A stretch of DNA of 33,540 nt from Desulfobulbaceae bacterium (GCA_029865005.1 JAOTSI010000004.1:1-33540); one strand, 5' to 3'. Numbered from the stretch's first letter, positions 1 through 8,869 are shown. Notes: generated from the sequence alone by a model not told the origin. A program made the numbers and translations.

Positions 1-50
1 ACGCTCCCTTTGTGGCACATGTCGTAAAAAACTGGATCAAGGAGGGATAA
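1..50 (+). CDS. fliF: FliF, flagellar MS-ring protein, C-terminal end only
   Basis: Reading from base 3, the window opens inside a gene that encodes APFVAHVVKNWIKEG and stops at TAA 48-50. FliF proteins end in a short conserved helix of the form (A/P)xxVAxVVKxWIxE, which binds the N-terminal domain of FliG. The match, plus fliG as the next gene, identifies this as the tail of fliF, the membrane ring on which the switch and export apparatus assemble. Only 15 residues are visible, so nothing can be said about the rest of the protein. The stop overlaps an ATG (TAATG) that is preceded by a perfect AAGGAGGG; see the separate finding. Confidence 0.8.
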   Translation, partial: APFVAHVVKNWIKEG

Positions 51-251
51 TGAAACTCTCCTTCATAAACACAATGAGGCATTATTACTTTAATAGATAC
101 CACCGTGAATTTAAAAAATTAATAGGCAAAATACATTATACTTACCTATGGATTATATTTTCACATAATTTATTTACACATCAAATATACTCTAAATCAA
201 AAAACTCTTTGATCACTAGAATAATACTAAACTCAAACCAACATCATCAGT
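51..251 (+). other. AT-rich fliF-fliG spacer with doubtful small ORF
   Basis: About 200 bases separate fliF from fliG, where related clusters usually have only a few bases or an overlap. A 70-codon reading frame (50-262) starts at an ATG that overlaps the fliF stop and is preceded by AAGGAGGG with close spacing, and it runs 11 bases into fliG. The predicted peptide is rich in N, H, Y, I and K, has no recognisable domain and looks like translated AT-rich spacer. I do not call it a gene. No promoter or clear hairpin is seen here, and fliG itself has only a poor ribosome-binding site. Confidence 0.4.
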
Positions 252-1256
252 ATGTCACCTGAAAAAGTAACAGGACTCAATAAAGCTGCAACCTTACTTA
301 TTTGTTTAGGTCAGGAATCAGCCTCCAAAATCCTCAAAGAACTCTCTGATGAGGAAATCCATCTAGTTACTAGGGCCATGGCCGATATCAATCATATACC
401 AAATGAAACTAGAACTCGTGTACTAGAGGACTTTCAAAAAGATTGTGAGACATTTGCCGGAATAGTTATCAGAGGTCATGATTTTGCTAAAAATTCCATT
501 AGACAAGCCGGTAACGAAGATCGAGTAGACATACTTATGAAACGATTCATTTCCGGAACCGAGGCGCGACCCCTGGAGACAATTTCCAACATGCAACCGG
601 CCATGGTGGCCGGTCTTCTGGAAGGAGAACATCCTCAGACCGTCGCTTTAGTTCTTTCCACTCAAACACCTGATCATGCTGGCGCAATAATATCTCACTT
701 GCCAGAGGATAGTCGGGCCGATGTGGTTTATCGAATAGCCACGACTGAAAAGGTCTCACCTGAAGTAATCCACCGTATTGAAGATGCTCTACACAGAGAA
801 ATCGGAATAGTAGTCGATAAAGAACGACGTCAAGTCGGTGGAGTTAATAAAGTAGTAGATATTCTCGACGGCATGAAAAACAATATGGACGGGGAGATTC
901 TCGAACAAATGGAGGATATTGATGCTGAAATGGCAGAGGATATTCGAAAACAAATGTTCACCTTCGAAGATCTACTTGGCCTGGACGTCCGCGCTCTGCA
1001 AACCATTTTACGCGAAATCAACAACGATACCCTAACAATTGCCCTAAAAACGGCTTCAGATGAACTTCGAGACAAGATATTCGGCAATATATCAGAAAGA
1101 GCTGCTGAGATGATACGTGATGACCTAGACACCATGGGACCTGTACGTCTCTCGGAAGTGGAATCCATGCAACAATCCATCGTCCATATAGCCTCCAGAC
1201 TTGAAGAAGAAGGTAAAATAATCCTTAGCAAACAGGGAAGCGACGAACTCGTTTAA
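252..1256 (+). CDS. fliG: FliG, flagellar motor switch protein
   Basis: FliG forms the rotor ring between the FliF MS-ring and FliM, and is the part on which the MotA stator pushes. The 334 residues match the usual length of about 330. The middle domain carries the FliM-binding EHPQT motif at residues 126-130. The C-terminal torque helix region contains the charged block DDLDTMGPVR at 290-299, which matches the conserved DDxxxxGPVR of the family. The N-terminal domain starts with the typical G(L)NKAATLLxxLG sequence. It follows fliF and precedes fliH, as in most flagellar operons. No good Shine-Dalgarno sequence precedes the ATG at 252, but the start fits the family alignment. Confidence 0.97.
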   Translation: MSPEKVTGLNKAATLLICLGQESASKILKELSDEEIHLVTRAMADINHIPNETRTRVLEDFQKDCETFAGIVIRGHDFAKNSIRQAGNEDRVDILMKRFISGTEARPLETISNMQPAMVAGLLEGEHPQTVALVLSTQTPDHAGAIISHLPEDSRADVVYRIATTEKVSPEVIHRIEDALHREIGIVVDKERRQVGGVNKVVDILDGMKNNMDGEILEQMEDIDAEMAEDIRKQMFTFEDLLGLDVRALQTILREINNDTLTIALKTASDELRDKIFGNISERAAEMIRDDLDTMGPVRLSEVESMQQSIVHIASRLEEEGKIILSKQGSDELV

Positions 1257-1323
1257 TAATAGGAAAATTACAACTACACATCAGTTCAAATAATCCAACA
1301 CATAATTTGCAACAACAAGCTAA

Positions 1324-1484
1324 GGGCCACAGAAAATAATAATTATCCCAAAATTGCGCAGGATTTTTAGTCTTCTTTTTTATCAAGGCAATAGGCGCAT
1401 AGTATAACTATGTAACTGTTGCCTTGATAAAGAAGACGGCTAAAAAGACAAGCAAGATAGGATAATTTATTTTTTCTGCGGCCC
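1324..1484. repeat. Palindromic MITE-like element, copy 1 (complete)
   Basis: This 161-bp element fills most of the fliG-fliH spacer. The outer ends are inverted repeats (GGGCCACAGAAAATAAT at the left; the right end is the complement of GGGCCGCAGAAAAAATAA). The inner arms near 1371-1391 and 1419-1437 pair almost perfectly, and a short central stem CATAGT/ACTATG lies at 1398-1412, so the whole unit can fold into one hairpin. It is flanked on both sides by TAA (1321-1323 and 1485-1487), which could be a 3-bp target duplication or part of the recognition site. No ORF lies inside. At least five related copies occur in this window. Confidence 0.8.
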
Positions 1485-1541
1485 TAAAAGAAAAGATTCT
1501 GAAAAAACAAATTTTCCGTATCTACCTGAGGCAGTAAATCA

Positions 1542-2336
1542 ATGATCAGTCATAAACAAAAGAGTTCACCCGAATTAACAAAGATATATAAAAAAGATTC
1601 ATTATTTACCCCTTTAAATTTAATCACCAACCATAGCACTGAAGAATCTCCAGAATCACATGACGATGCCCCAACTATCCAGGACCCTCCCCAAGAAGAG
1701 CCCGAGATGGACCAAACCATTATTGAATCTAAGGAGATTGAACCGAAACCTCTCCCTGAGCAACAATCGGAAAATGTAATTGATGCACAGGCCATCCGCG
1801 ATGAGGCCTACCAGCTCGGTTTCATCGATGCACAAACAGAAGTGCGCATAGAGCTTGAAAACGCCTTGAACGGATTTACAGAAGTATGTCGTAAACTAGA
1901 TGTTTTACGCAGCACTATCTTACTAAGCAACCGAGAGAACATGATAAACATAATCATGACAATGTGTCGCAAAATCATTAAACAAGAATTGAGCATAAAG
2001 CGAGATTTCATAGCAACCACTCTGGAATCTGCAGTCACCCGTGCCCTACAAAGCGATGAATTTCACATTACCCTACACCCCAATGATCTCGATGTAGCTG
2101 AACGTATTAAGCCCTCACTACTCTCTTCTATTCGCGGACTCAAACATATCGAAATTAAAACTGACCCCAATATTCATCCTGGAGGTTGCCTCATAGACTC
2201 AGAGATATGCACGGTCGATGCCACCATAGAAGGGCAACTTGAAGCTTCTCTGGAGTTTCTTCAAAACCATTTACCCAAAAGTGAAGAGCCAAAAATCAGT
2301 CCACCGCCCCACGTAGCAAAGGATAACCAATCATGA
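1542..2336 (+). CDS. fliH: FliH, flagellar export ATPase regulator/stator
   Basis: FliH binds the export ATPase FliI and tethers it to the C-ring and export gate. The protein is 264 residues. The N-terminal ~85 residues are low-complexity and rich in E, P and Q, as is typical and poorly conserved in FliH. The C-terminal half (from about residue 90) has the amphipathic helices and the globular domain related to V/F-type ATPase peripheral-stalk subunits, with segments such as HPNDLDVAE and a late DPNIHPGGCLI region that recur in FliH/YscL proteins. The stop overlaps the fliI start as ATGA, so translation is probably coupled. Assignment rests largely on position plus the C-terminal domain. Confidence 0.9.
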   Translation: MISHKQKSSPELTKIYKKDSLFTPLNLITNHSTEESPESHDDAPTIQDPPQEEPEMDQTIIESKEIEPKPLPEQQSENVIDAQAIRDEAYQLGFIDAQTEVRIELENALNGFTEVCRKLDVLRSTILLSNRENMINIIMTMCRKIIKQELSIKRDFIATTLESAVTRALQSDEFHITLHPNDLDVAERIKPSLLSSIRGLKHIEIKTDPNIHPGGCLIDSEICTVDATIEGQLEASLEFLQNHLPKSEEPKISPPPHVAKDNQS

Positions 2337-3688
2337 GTTCATCTTCATTAGAAAAGCTCTCAACCATCAGAGTATATGGCAAAGTGAAACGCATTGTCGG
2401 CCTGGTTGTTGAAGGCCACTGTCCCCATTCCTCCATCGGATCCATGTGCGAAGTTACTCCTCTGGAAGGGGGAGCACCAGTTGTTGCTGAAGTGGTGGGC
2501 TATGATGAAAGCCGGGCCTTGCTAATGCCACTAGGTGAACTACGCGGTCTTGGACCAGGTAGTCCCATTAGAATGAAAACCGAAAAGGCTTCTATAAAGG
2601 TTGGCAATGACCTACTAGGCAGAGTTATTGACGGCATGGAAGCTCCCCTGGATGACGGCCCTCCCTTAAACCTCACCGATGATGTTCCTCTCTATCGCTC
2701 ACCGCCTGGCCCCATGCAGCGCAAAAAGATATGCAAACACCTGGACCTCGGTATTCGGGCTATAAACGGCCTGATCACCTGCGGTCAAGGACAACGAATG
2801 GGGATAATGGCTGGATCGGGAGTTGGCAAATCAGTCCTCTTGGGTATGATTGCAAAATACGCCAAAGCCGATGTCAATGTTATTGCTCTAATCGGGGAAC
2901 GTGGCAGAGAGGTAAGAGAGTTTATAGAAAGAGACCTTGGTGAGGAAGGATTAAAGCGCTCAGTAATTGTGGTGGTAACCTCGGATCAATCACCCTTATT
3001 ACGTATGCGCGGAGCTTTTGCAGCCACAGCCATTGCTGAATATTTCTGTGATCAAGGCAAGGATGTACTACTCATGATGGATTCAGTTACTAGATTTGCC
3101 ATGGCCATGCGGGAAATTGGTTTAGCCATAGGAGAACCCCCCACCACTAAAGGATACACGCCTTCAGTTTTTGCTACCCTACCGAAATTACTTGAAAGAG
3201 CCGGAAGTTACAAAGAACATGGCTCCATTACAGGACTCTATACCGTGCTGGTCGATGCCGATGACCTCACAGAACCGGTGGCTGATGCGGTACGCTCCAT
3301 CCTGGATGGGCATATCGTTTTATCCAGAGACATAGCAGCGAAAAATCATTATCCAGCAATTGATGTAATGATGTCCACCAGCCGAGTAATGCGTGATATC
3401 ACCTCACCGCGCCACCTGGAACTAGCTGGAAAAATACGTAATATACTAGCACTCTATGCAGACTCAGAAGATCTTATCAATATCGGTGCTTATGCCACTG
3501 GCACTAATCCTGCCATTGATTACGCAATCTCCAGAATTGACCCTATAAATGATTTTCTTCGCCAACAAACCCACGAGGCTTCTTCTCTTGAAGAAACAAT
3601 GGCTGCCATCGGAGAACTGGTCGACGAACGAAAAAGCGATAGCCGCAGAAAGCAGGAACGTGTCACAATTGATCGACGTAACAATTAG
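2333..3688 (+). CDS. fliI: FliI, flagellum-specific export ATPase
   Basis: This is the cytoplasmic hexameric ATPase that energises unfolding and delivery of flagellar export substrates. At 451 residues it has the usual length. Residues 161-167 form the Walker A motif GSGVGKS. The Walker B strand is DVLLMMDS (244-251), followed by the highly conserved RFAMAxREIGLAxGEPPTTKGYTPSVF segment of FliI/YscN ATPases. An N-terminal beta-barrel domain precedes the catalytic core and the C-terminal helical domain is complete. It overlaps fliH by 4 bases and is followed by fliJ after 21 bases, the standard fliH-I-J export module. Confidence 0.98.
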   Translation: MSSSSLEKLSTIRVYGKVKRIVGLVVEGHCPHSSIGSMCEVTPLEGGAPVVAEVVGYDESRALLMPLGELRGLGPGSPIRMKTEKASIKVGNDLLGRVIDGMEAPLDDGPPLNLTDDVPLYRSPPGPMQRKKICKHLDLGIRAINGLITCGQGQRMGIMAGSGVGKSVLLGMIAKYAKADVNVIALIGERGREVREFIERDLGEEGLKRSVIVVVTSDQSPLLRMRGAFAATAIAEYFCDQGKDVLLMMDSVTRFAMAMREIGLAIGEPPTTKGYTPSVFATLPKLLERAGSYKEHGSITGLYTVLVDADDLTEPVADAVRSILDGHIVLSRDIAAKNHYPAIDVMMSTSRVMRDITSPRHLELAGKIRNILALYADSEDLINIGAYATGTNPAIDYAISRIDPINDFLRQQTHEASSLEETMAAIGELVDERKSDSRRKQERVTIDRRNN

Positions 3689-3709
3689 AGTTCAAATAAG
3701 TAATCTACT

Positions 3710-4150
3710 ATGAAGCGACCTAAAAAATGGGGAATGGAGCCAGTACTAAAATACAGAAAGCAGATTGAAAGAGTTGCCCAACATGAATATTTTAAATGTT
3801 TAGAACAAGAAGAGATATTAAAAGAACAACTTCTAAAACTAACCAAAGATAATGACCACCTTTTTGCAGCCATAGAAAAAATTAGAACTGCTGGAACTGC
3901 TATAGATCAAATACAACTCTATGAAAACAGGATTTTCTTCCTCAAAACACAACTTGAACAAGTTACAAAAGGGTTGGAAAAACAAAAAACTAAAACGAAC
4001 CTATACCGAAAAAAACTTTTACGGGCAAGCCAAAAAAAGAAGGTTCTTGATCAATTAAAAGATCGACAAAATAAAGCATACCAGAAATTTCTATCAGCAA
4101 AAGAAACAAAAATTCTAGATGAAATTGCCGTTCTTTTTCACAAACGATAA
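3710..4150 (+). CDS. fliJ: FliJ, export ATPase stalk/chaperone protein
   Basis: FliJ is a small antiparallel coiled-coil protein that sits in the centre of the FliI hexamer and links it to FlhA. The 146-residue product is highly charged, rich in K, Q, E and L, and predicted to be almost entirely helical. It has the expected N-terminal pattern (LKYRKQIERVAQHEYFKCLEQ). Sequence identity in FliJ is always low, so position after fliI, size and coiled-coil content are the main evidence. Confidence 0.9.
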   Translation: MKRPKKWGMEPVLKYRKQIERVAQHEYFKCLEQEEILKEQLLKLTKDNDHLFAAIEKIRTAGTAIDQIQLYENRIFFLKTQLEQVTKGLEKQKTKTNLYRKKLLRASQKKKVLDQLKDRQNKAYQKFLSAKETKILDEIAVLFHKR

Positions 4151-4231
4151 CGTTATTAATCACAGGCACCTCATCTTTACAGGACTGCTCTCGCCCGCAT
4201 AGAGCAACTATAGCGAGCAACTGCATAGGGG

Positions 4232-4325
4232 AATAAGCGATTAATATTTCAATGTAACTGTTGCCTTAACAAAGAAAACGACAAAAAAACAAGCAAGATG
4301 GGATAATTGATTGTTTTCGTGGCTC
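4232..4325. repeat. Palindromic MITE-like element, copy 2 (partial, diverged)
   Basis: The right half of the same repeat as at 1324-1484 can be read here: ATGTAACTGTTGCC at about 4253-4266, then an AAACGACAAAAAAACAAGC arm, GGGATAATTGATTGTTTTC and the end GTGGCTC, followed by TAA (4326-4328). The left arm is not recognisable. The sequence before it (4160-4231) has unrelated short palindromes (for example GAGCAACTATAGCGAGCAAC). The copy separates fliJ from the next gene. Confidence 0.6.
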
Positions 4326-4380
4326 TAAGCCTAAGGCACATATAACTACCAATAACCTTTAGCTTCCTTTGGAATATCCT

Positions 4381-4884
4381 ATGTTCTCAAAAATTTTACT
4401 TTCCATATTTTTATTTCTCATTCTAATCACCCTATCCCGTCCACTAGCCGCCGCTGATAATATATCTTTGGAAAAAAAAACATACGAATCAGTTGAGGAA
4501 AGAAGGGTCTACCTTGCCTTGCAGTTGGAACGTGAGTCACTAACCAAAGAACGAAGCCTTCTTGAAGAGAAAAAATTGGAACTAAAGAGATTAGAGACAG
4601 AGGTCGATAAGAAACTTAAGCAACTAACCCAAACCAGAAACGAGATCAAAAATCTACTGACCGAAAAAGATGAAAAGGAAGCGGAAAGAATCAAAGAACT
4701 CAGTAAGATTTACGAAAAAATGGACTCCGAGAGTGTGGCAAAAATCCTTATGAATCTTGAACAAAAACTAGCTGTCGCCATCCTCAAAAGAATGAAAGTA
4801 AAGTCCGCCTCCGCTGCTCTCAACAAAATGGATAGAAAAAAAGCAGCCTCTTTAACGGCCGCCTTTTCCAAACTTGACCCATAA
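4381..4884 (+). CDS. MotE-like exported coiled-coil protein of the flagellar cluster
   Basis: The 167-residue product starts with a hydrophobic signal or anchor (residues 1-27, ending in PLAAAD). A long charged coiled coil follows (about 35-105), then a C-terminal helical domain with the pattern (I)YEKMDSESVAKILMNLEQKLAVAILKRM. That last domain resembles the MgtE N-terminal/FliG-like fold of MotE, a stator chaperone known to sit next to fliJ/fliK in many bacteria. I place the start at ATG 4381; a TTG 12 bases upstream is possible but adds nothing to the signal peptide. It is followed 12 bases later by fliK. MotE-like is the best assignment, but the exact role here is inferred. Confidence 0.75.
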   Translation: MFSKILLSIFLFLILITLSRPLAAADNISLEKKTYESVEERRVYLALQLERESLTKERSLLEEKKLELKRLETEVDKKLKQLTQTRNEIKNLLTEKDEKEAERIKELSKIYEKMDSESVAKILMNLEQKLAVAILKRMKVKSASAALNKMDRKKAASLTAAFSKLDP

Positions 4885-4896
4885 CTAGGTGCCCTT

Positions 4897-6441
4897 ATGC
4901 ACGCTGCTGAAATTATAACCCCTGAAATTACTGCTTCCAACAAAATATCTCCTGCTAAGAACAAGAATATTTCTCTTGATGGAACGGAAGACAACAATTT
5001 TCATAGAAGCCTCAATAATACCATCCAAAAAGGGCAGTTCGACAAACAAAAACAACAATTAGAATCTGCTAATACAGCAGAACAACAAAAAATAAATGAC
5101 AAGAAAACCCAATCAGACCCAAATAATCAGCCCGATTCAGTTCAACTAATCGCCCTGATGAATAGTGTACTCTCTGGACGCCCGATCAATCTATCTCTTT
5201 TACCGCAAAGTAACGAATCGACAAATCTGTCAACGGAAAATAGAAGCACAGAGCAAACACCTCCACTTAACCCATCTCTTAACCCACAAGATGAATTACA
5301 AAATAACAGCCTAAAATCTCGCGAAAATCTTCTTTTACAAGGACTCCGAGACTTATTTAACAAAGTAAACAGCGACAGTGATTTCGTTCAAAAAACGGCT
5401 GGTTCAATTAAACAATCCGTAGATCCTATTCTTACAAAGCCTGAAAGTCACCCAGCTTCCCTAGCAATACAAGAACTACAAAAACTGCTTTCCAATGAGA
5501 TAAAGGCTCCTAGCGTAAATCACAGTTCATCAAGTACCAATATTTCTGAACCAAAATCCAACGCCATACTCCAAAAAGAGATTGCATCAACGCCTCAGCG
5601 TCAAGAAATTTTATTAGCAAAACTTGCCTCATTCATCGAGGAACCAGTTAACTTTTCGATAGAAAATGGAACCACGAAGGTATCAATTGCCCCCCAACCA
5701 GAAAAAATACCATTTAATTTTAACCAAAGCCAATCCGGAACCAGAGTTGATTTAAGTGACAAAATTATTCTCTCCAATCTTCCCTCGGGAGTAGAAACAG
5801 AAAAGGATAATAATCCAGCCACCGATAATAAAGGGCAACAGGGAAGCAACAACCCCAATAACACCCAAGAAACAGCTAAAAGCAGTCTTTTGTTCAACAC
5901 AGAACAGAGTGAAAACACCACCACTAGTTTTCTTAGTCCGTTATCAGGAATTGATAAAACTGATTCCATTATAAAATTACCATCGGGCGTAACAGTAAGT
6001 GAACATCATATTATCAATCAGGTTGCTGCTCGTATTACAACGAATAAATCTAACAACAGCAGCCAACTAACTCTACGCTTGCAGCCCGAGGAATTGGGAG
6101 AACTCAAACTAGAAATCCGCATGGAACGAGACTCCATAAAAGCCCACATCATTGCCCAAAACCCGCATGTCCAGGACATTTTGGAACGAAACCTTCCACG
6201 ACTGCGTGAAGCATTGGAACAAAACGGCCTACATCTTGAGCATATCGAGGTCTCAGTTGCCGCTGATAACAACTCCAATGAAGGATTTTTTAAAGAAAAC
6301 AATTTGCAACGTCAACTTCACAAGCCTGAAAACATGACCAACTTGATAAACAATAGTGATGATTTCAACGAACCAATAACAACGGCTAGCTCTACTTTAC
6401 AACCCTCCCTACATGGGAATTCATTGAGCGTCCACATCTGA
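4897..6441 (+). CDS. fliK: FliK, hook-length control protein
   Basis: FliK is a secreted molecular ruler that sets hook length and triggers the export specificity switch in FlhB. The 514 residues comprise a long, low-complexity N, Q, S, T and P-rich region (about 1-370), typical of the ruler part. A conserved C-terminal Flg_hook domain (about 380-475) follows, with LTLRLQPEELGELKLEIRME and a following LPRLREALEQNGL segment. The last ~40 residues are again disordered. It lies between the MotE-like gene and flgD, as in many clusters. The N-terminal part is so biased that homology searches will only find the C-terminal domain. Confidence 0.93.
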   Translation: MHAAEIITPEITASNKISPAKNKNISLDGTEDNNFHRSLNNTIQKGQFDKQKQQLESANTAEQQKINDKKTQSDPNNQPDSVQLIALMNSVLSGRPINLSLLPQSNESTNLSTENRSTEQTPPLNPSLNPQDELQNNSLKSRENLLLQGLRDLFNKVNSDSDFVQKTAGSIKQSVDPILTKPESHPASLAIQELQKLLSNEIKAPSVNHSSSSTNISEPKSNAILQKEIASTPQRQEILLAKLASFIEEPVNFSIENGTTKVSIAPQPEKIPFNFNQSQSGTRVDLSDKIILSNLPSGVETEKDNNPATDNKGQQGSNNPNNTQETAKSSLLFNTEQSENTTTSFLSPLSGIDKTDSIIKLPSGVTVSEHHIINQVAARITTNKSNNSSQLTLRLQPEELGELKLEIRMERDSIKAHIIAQNPHVQDILERNLPRLREALEQNGLHLEHIEVSVAADNNSNEGFFKENNLQRQLHKPENMTNLINNSDDFNEPITTASSTLQPSLHGNSLSVHI

Positions 6442-6459
6442 AACTACGGGTAAATCACT

Positions 6460-7209
6460 ATGAATGCTATTAACGATATTTCTCAACTCACAGCAAATAA
6501 AAGCAGCACTACCACCGAGAGCAAAGCAACGCTGTTACAGAAAGATTTTCTTACCCTGTTAATTGCCCAACTACAAAATCAAGACCCACTAAACCCTTCT
6601 GACCCTACTGAATTTACAGCCCAACTAGCACAATTCAGTCAACTTGAACAGCTTCTTACCCTGAATTCAAACATGGAAAGTTTGGCTGATGCCCAGAACA
6701 GCTCCCAACGTCTCTCAGCACTCTCACTGATCGGAAAAGAAGTATTAGTCGAAGGATCATCCTTTGAGCTGACCACAGGACCGATACAATTAGGTTACAG
6801 AGTAGAAGGAGCCGCTTCTGACGTCACTCTTCATATCCAGGACAAAAACGGAAAAAATGTGGCCACCTTAATCGGTGACGGCCTTGAGAATGGCAATCAC
6901 TTTATTACCTGGGACGGACTCGACGCCAATGGCGACCCTCTGCCTCCCGGAAGCTACGACATCGTTATTGAAGCACAAAGTGCACTAGAAGAGGGTTCTG
7001 TAGGAGTTATCCCTCTAGTACGTTCAGAAGTAAACGGTGTAGACCTTACCGATAGCGGCATAATGTTGCTTACCAAATCAGGAAGCTACCAGTTCGCTGA
7101 CGTGCACGGAGTATATGATTCTGCCGATACTACCAGCGCAACAAATGCGACTCAAACATCAAACATTTCCACCCTTACTGAGGGTGCTATAGATTATTTC
7201 ACTAATTAA
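6460..7209 (+). CDS. flgD: FlgD, hook cap/assembly protein
   Basis: FlgD is exported and caps the growing hook so that FlgE subunits can polymerise. The N-terminal part has the family signature (DFLTLLIAQLQNQDPLNP, then EFTAQLAQFSQLEQL, about residues 28-66). The middle and end form the FlgD Ig-like/tudor region, with the typical HFITWDGLDANGDPLPPGSY block near 146-166. Length (249) is normal for the full-length type. It starts 18 bases after fliK, and flgE follows. Confidence 0.97.
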   Translation: MNAINDISQLTANKSSTTTESKATLLQKDFLTLLIAQLQNQDPLNPSDPTEFTAQLAQFSQLEQLLTLNSNMESLADAQNSSQRLSALSLIGKEVLVEGSSFELTTGPIQLGYRVEGAASDVTLHIQDKNGKNVATLIGDGLENGNHFITWDGLDANGDPLPPGSYDIVIEAQSALEEGSVGVIPLVRSEVNGVDLTDSGIMLLTKSGSYQFADVHGVYDSADTTSATNATQTSNISTLTEGAIDYFTN

Positions 7210-7272
7210 TAGAGCTAATCATACTTACCGGGAAACAAATCAACTTTTTTCTCGGATTTTTAGGAGGATACA

Positions 7273-8532
7273 ATGGGTATTCAAAGTGCAATGTTCAGCG
7301 GTGTTAGCGGTTTAAATAGCAATGGACAAGCAATGAGCGTTATCGGTAATAACCTAGCGAACACCAACACCATAGGCTTTAAAGGAGCACGCACCGTTTT
7401 CTCTGATTTGCTATCAAGTAGTATCTACGGTTCCGGTGGATTCTCCCAAGTTGGTAGAGGGGTCAACGTCTCTAAAGTAGACAATATCTTTAGTCAAGGA
7501 ACCTTTGAAACCACCTCCTCGGGGACCGATGTAGCCATTGAAGGCGATAGCTTTTTTATACTCAAGCAACCAGGTGATAAAACAGCCTATTACAGTCGCG
7601 CTGGCGCATTTCGTTTTGACGATGAGGGTTTTTTAGTCAACCCCGAAGGATTCCGAGTGCAAGGGAAACAATATGACATTGACGGCAATTTAGTTGCTGG
7701 CGACCCTACCGATATCCAAGTGCTCAATACCGGTTTAATTCCCGCCAACCCCACGACTGCAATGACCTTCAGCACCAACCTGGACGCTGCCACCCCACCC
7801 CTTGTACCAGTAGTACCTTGGGACCCAAACGATACCACCTCTTTTAATTATGGAGCTTCCACTCAAATATATGATTCCTTAGGACAATCCCATCTCGTCT
7901 CAGTTTACTTCACCAAAACAGCCGCTAATACCTGGGACTGGCATTGGTCTGCTCAAGATGTTAACGGCGTCGATATCGGTCAAGTGGCAGGCGCTGGAGC
8001 AGCAGGCAACTTAACCTTCAACCCCGACGGAACCTTACTCGGAGGCGGAATTGCAGCAGTTGGCCCAATTGATTGGGCCAACGGATCAGATCCCTCCAAT
8101 ATCGATATCACCTTTGACACCACCCAATTCGACAGTGAATCAGTGGTTATTTCCCAGGACCAAGACGGCTACGGAGCCGGTAATCTGACCAATGTCGGCA
8201 TCAACTCCGAAGGCGTGGTCATAGCCTCTTATTCTAACGGTGAGCAAATCAAAATTTCTCATCTGGTACTGGGTAAATTTAAAAATAACCAAGGGCTGGA
8301 GCTGGCAGGTTCCAATCTATTCAGCTCAACCGAAGATTCCGGCCCTGCACGAGTAGGCTTGCCCGGTCCAGAACTTGGACAAATATTTACTAATTCCCTA
8401 GAACAATCAAACGTGGATATGGGTCAGGAATTCGTCAAGATGATATCCGCTCAACGTGGATTTCAAGCTAACTCCAAAATTATTTCTACCGTAGATGAAC
8501 TACTCGGAGAGCTTATCAACCTTAAACGATAA
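7273..8532 (+). CDS. flgE: FlgE, flagellar hook protein
   Basis: This is the structural subunit of the hook, exported through the flagellar type III system. The 419-residue protein has the conserved N-terminal rod/hook motif (SGVSGLNSNGQAMSVIGNNLANTNTIGFK) and the matching C-terminal helix (SNVDMGQEFVKMISAQRGFQANSKIISTVDELL), which form the coiled-coil inner core. Between them lie the D1/D2 domains. A strong ribosome-binding site, AGGAGG at 7263-7268, precedes the ATG, consistent with high expression. The transcription unit ends just downstream at a strong terminator. Confidence 0.97.
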   Translation: MGIQSAMFSGVSGLNSNGQAMSVIGNNLANTNTIGFKGARTVFSDLLSSSIYGSGGFSQVGRGVNVSKVDNIFSQGTFETTSSGTDVAIEGDSFFILKQPGDKTAYYSRAGAFRFDDEGFLVNPEGFRVQGKQYDIDGNLVAGDPTDIQVLNTGLIPANPTTAMTFSTNLDAATPPLVPVVPWDPNDTTSFNYGASTQIYDSLGQSHLVSVYFTKTAANTWDWHWSAQDVNGVDIGQVAGAGAAGNLTFNPDGTLLGGGIAAVGPIDWANGSDPSNIDITFDTTQFDSESVVISQDQDGYGAGNLTNVGINSEGVVIASYSNGEQIKISHLVLGKFKNNQGLELAGSNLFSSTEDSGPARVGLPGPELGQIFTNSLEQSNVDMGQEFVKMISAQRGFQANSKIISTVDELLGELINLKR

Positions 8533-8550
8533 CAAAGAACAGCCTAACGT

Positions 8551-8606
8551 AAAAGGGTATTCGCCCAGGCTTGCCTAAGGTAGAGAAACGGATATCCTTT
8601 TTTTTT
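8551..8606 (+). terminator. Rho-independent terminator after flgE
   Basis: A 13-bp outer stem (8551-8563, AAAAGGGTATTCG, with 8589-8601, CGGATATCCTTTT, including two G-U pairs) encloses a loop that holds a small AGGC/GCCT hairpin. It runs into nine consecutive T (8598-8606). It sits 18 bases after the flgE stop and should end the fliF...flgE transcript. Confidence 0.8.
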
Positions 8607-8869
8607 GTATATAGATAACAGCGGCAACTGCACAAACCTGATTCACCTGTAACCACTTACTATTTCGCAGTATATTAAATCAGCTAATAATGCCCCCTGT
8701 GATCAGATACTATTTTTATTCTAGAAATTTTCTTTTTCAGAAGCTGGTCAAAAAACTGACACTCCCTGACTATAACAATCAACCTCCACCTCCTAACCAT
8801 AAGCAACTGCAATCCCAACAAGTTCCATGCAACACAATTTTCTATTTACTCTTTTCTCGTGCTAACTAA
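8607..8869. other. Gene-free spacer after flgE terminator
   Basis: AT-rich sequence with many stops in all frames. I see no gene, RNA or promoter that I could defend. The only notable string is TATATTAAATCAGCT near 8671-8685, which resembles one arm of a hairpin found at 22080-22094. Confidence 0.5.

Noticed and set aside
830-1231. 133-codon ORF on the - strand inside fliG
   Set aside because: Entirely antisense to a well-conserved gene and rich in S, R and I from reading the complement of charged codons; a shadow frame.
1324-1484. Reading the element after fliG as a rho-independent terminator
   Set aside because: The hairpin is far longer than a terminator, no T-run follows its base, and the same sequence recurs in unrelated places, so a repeat element is the better explanation.
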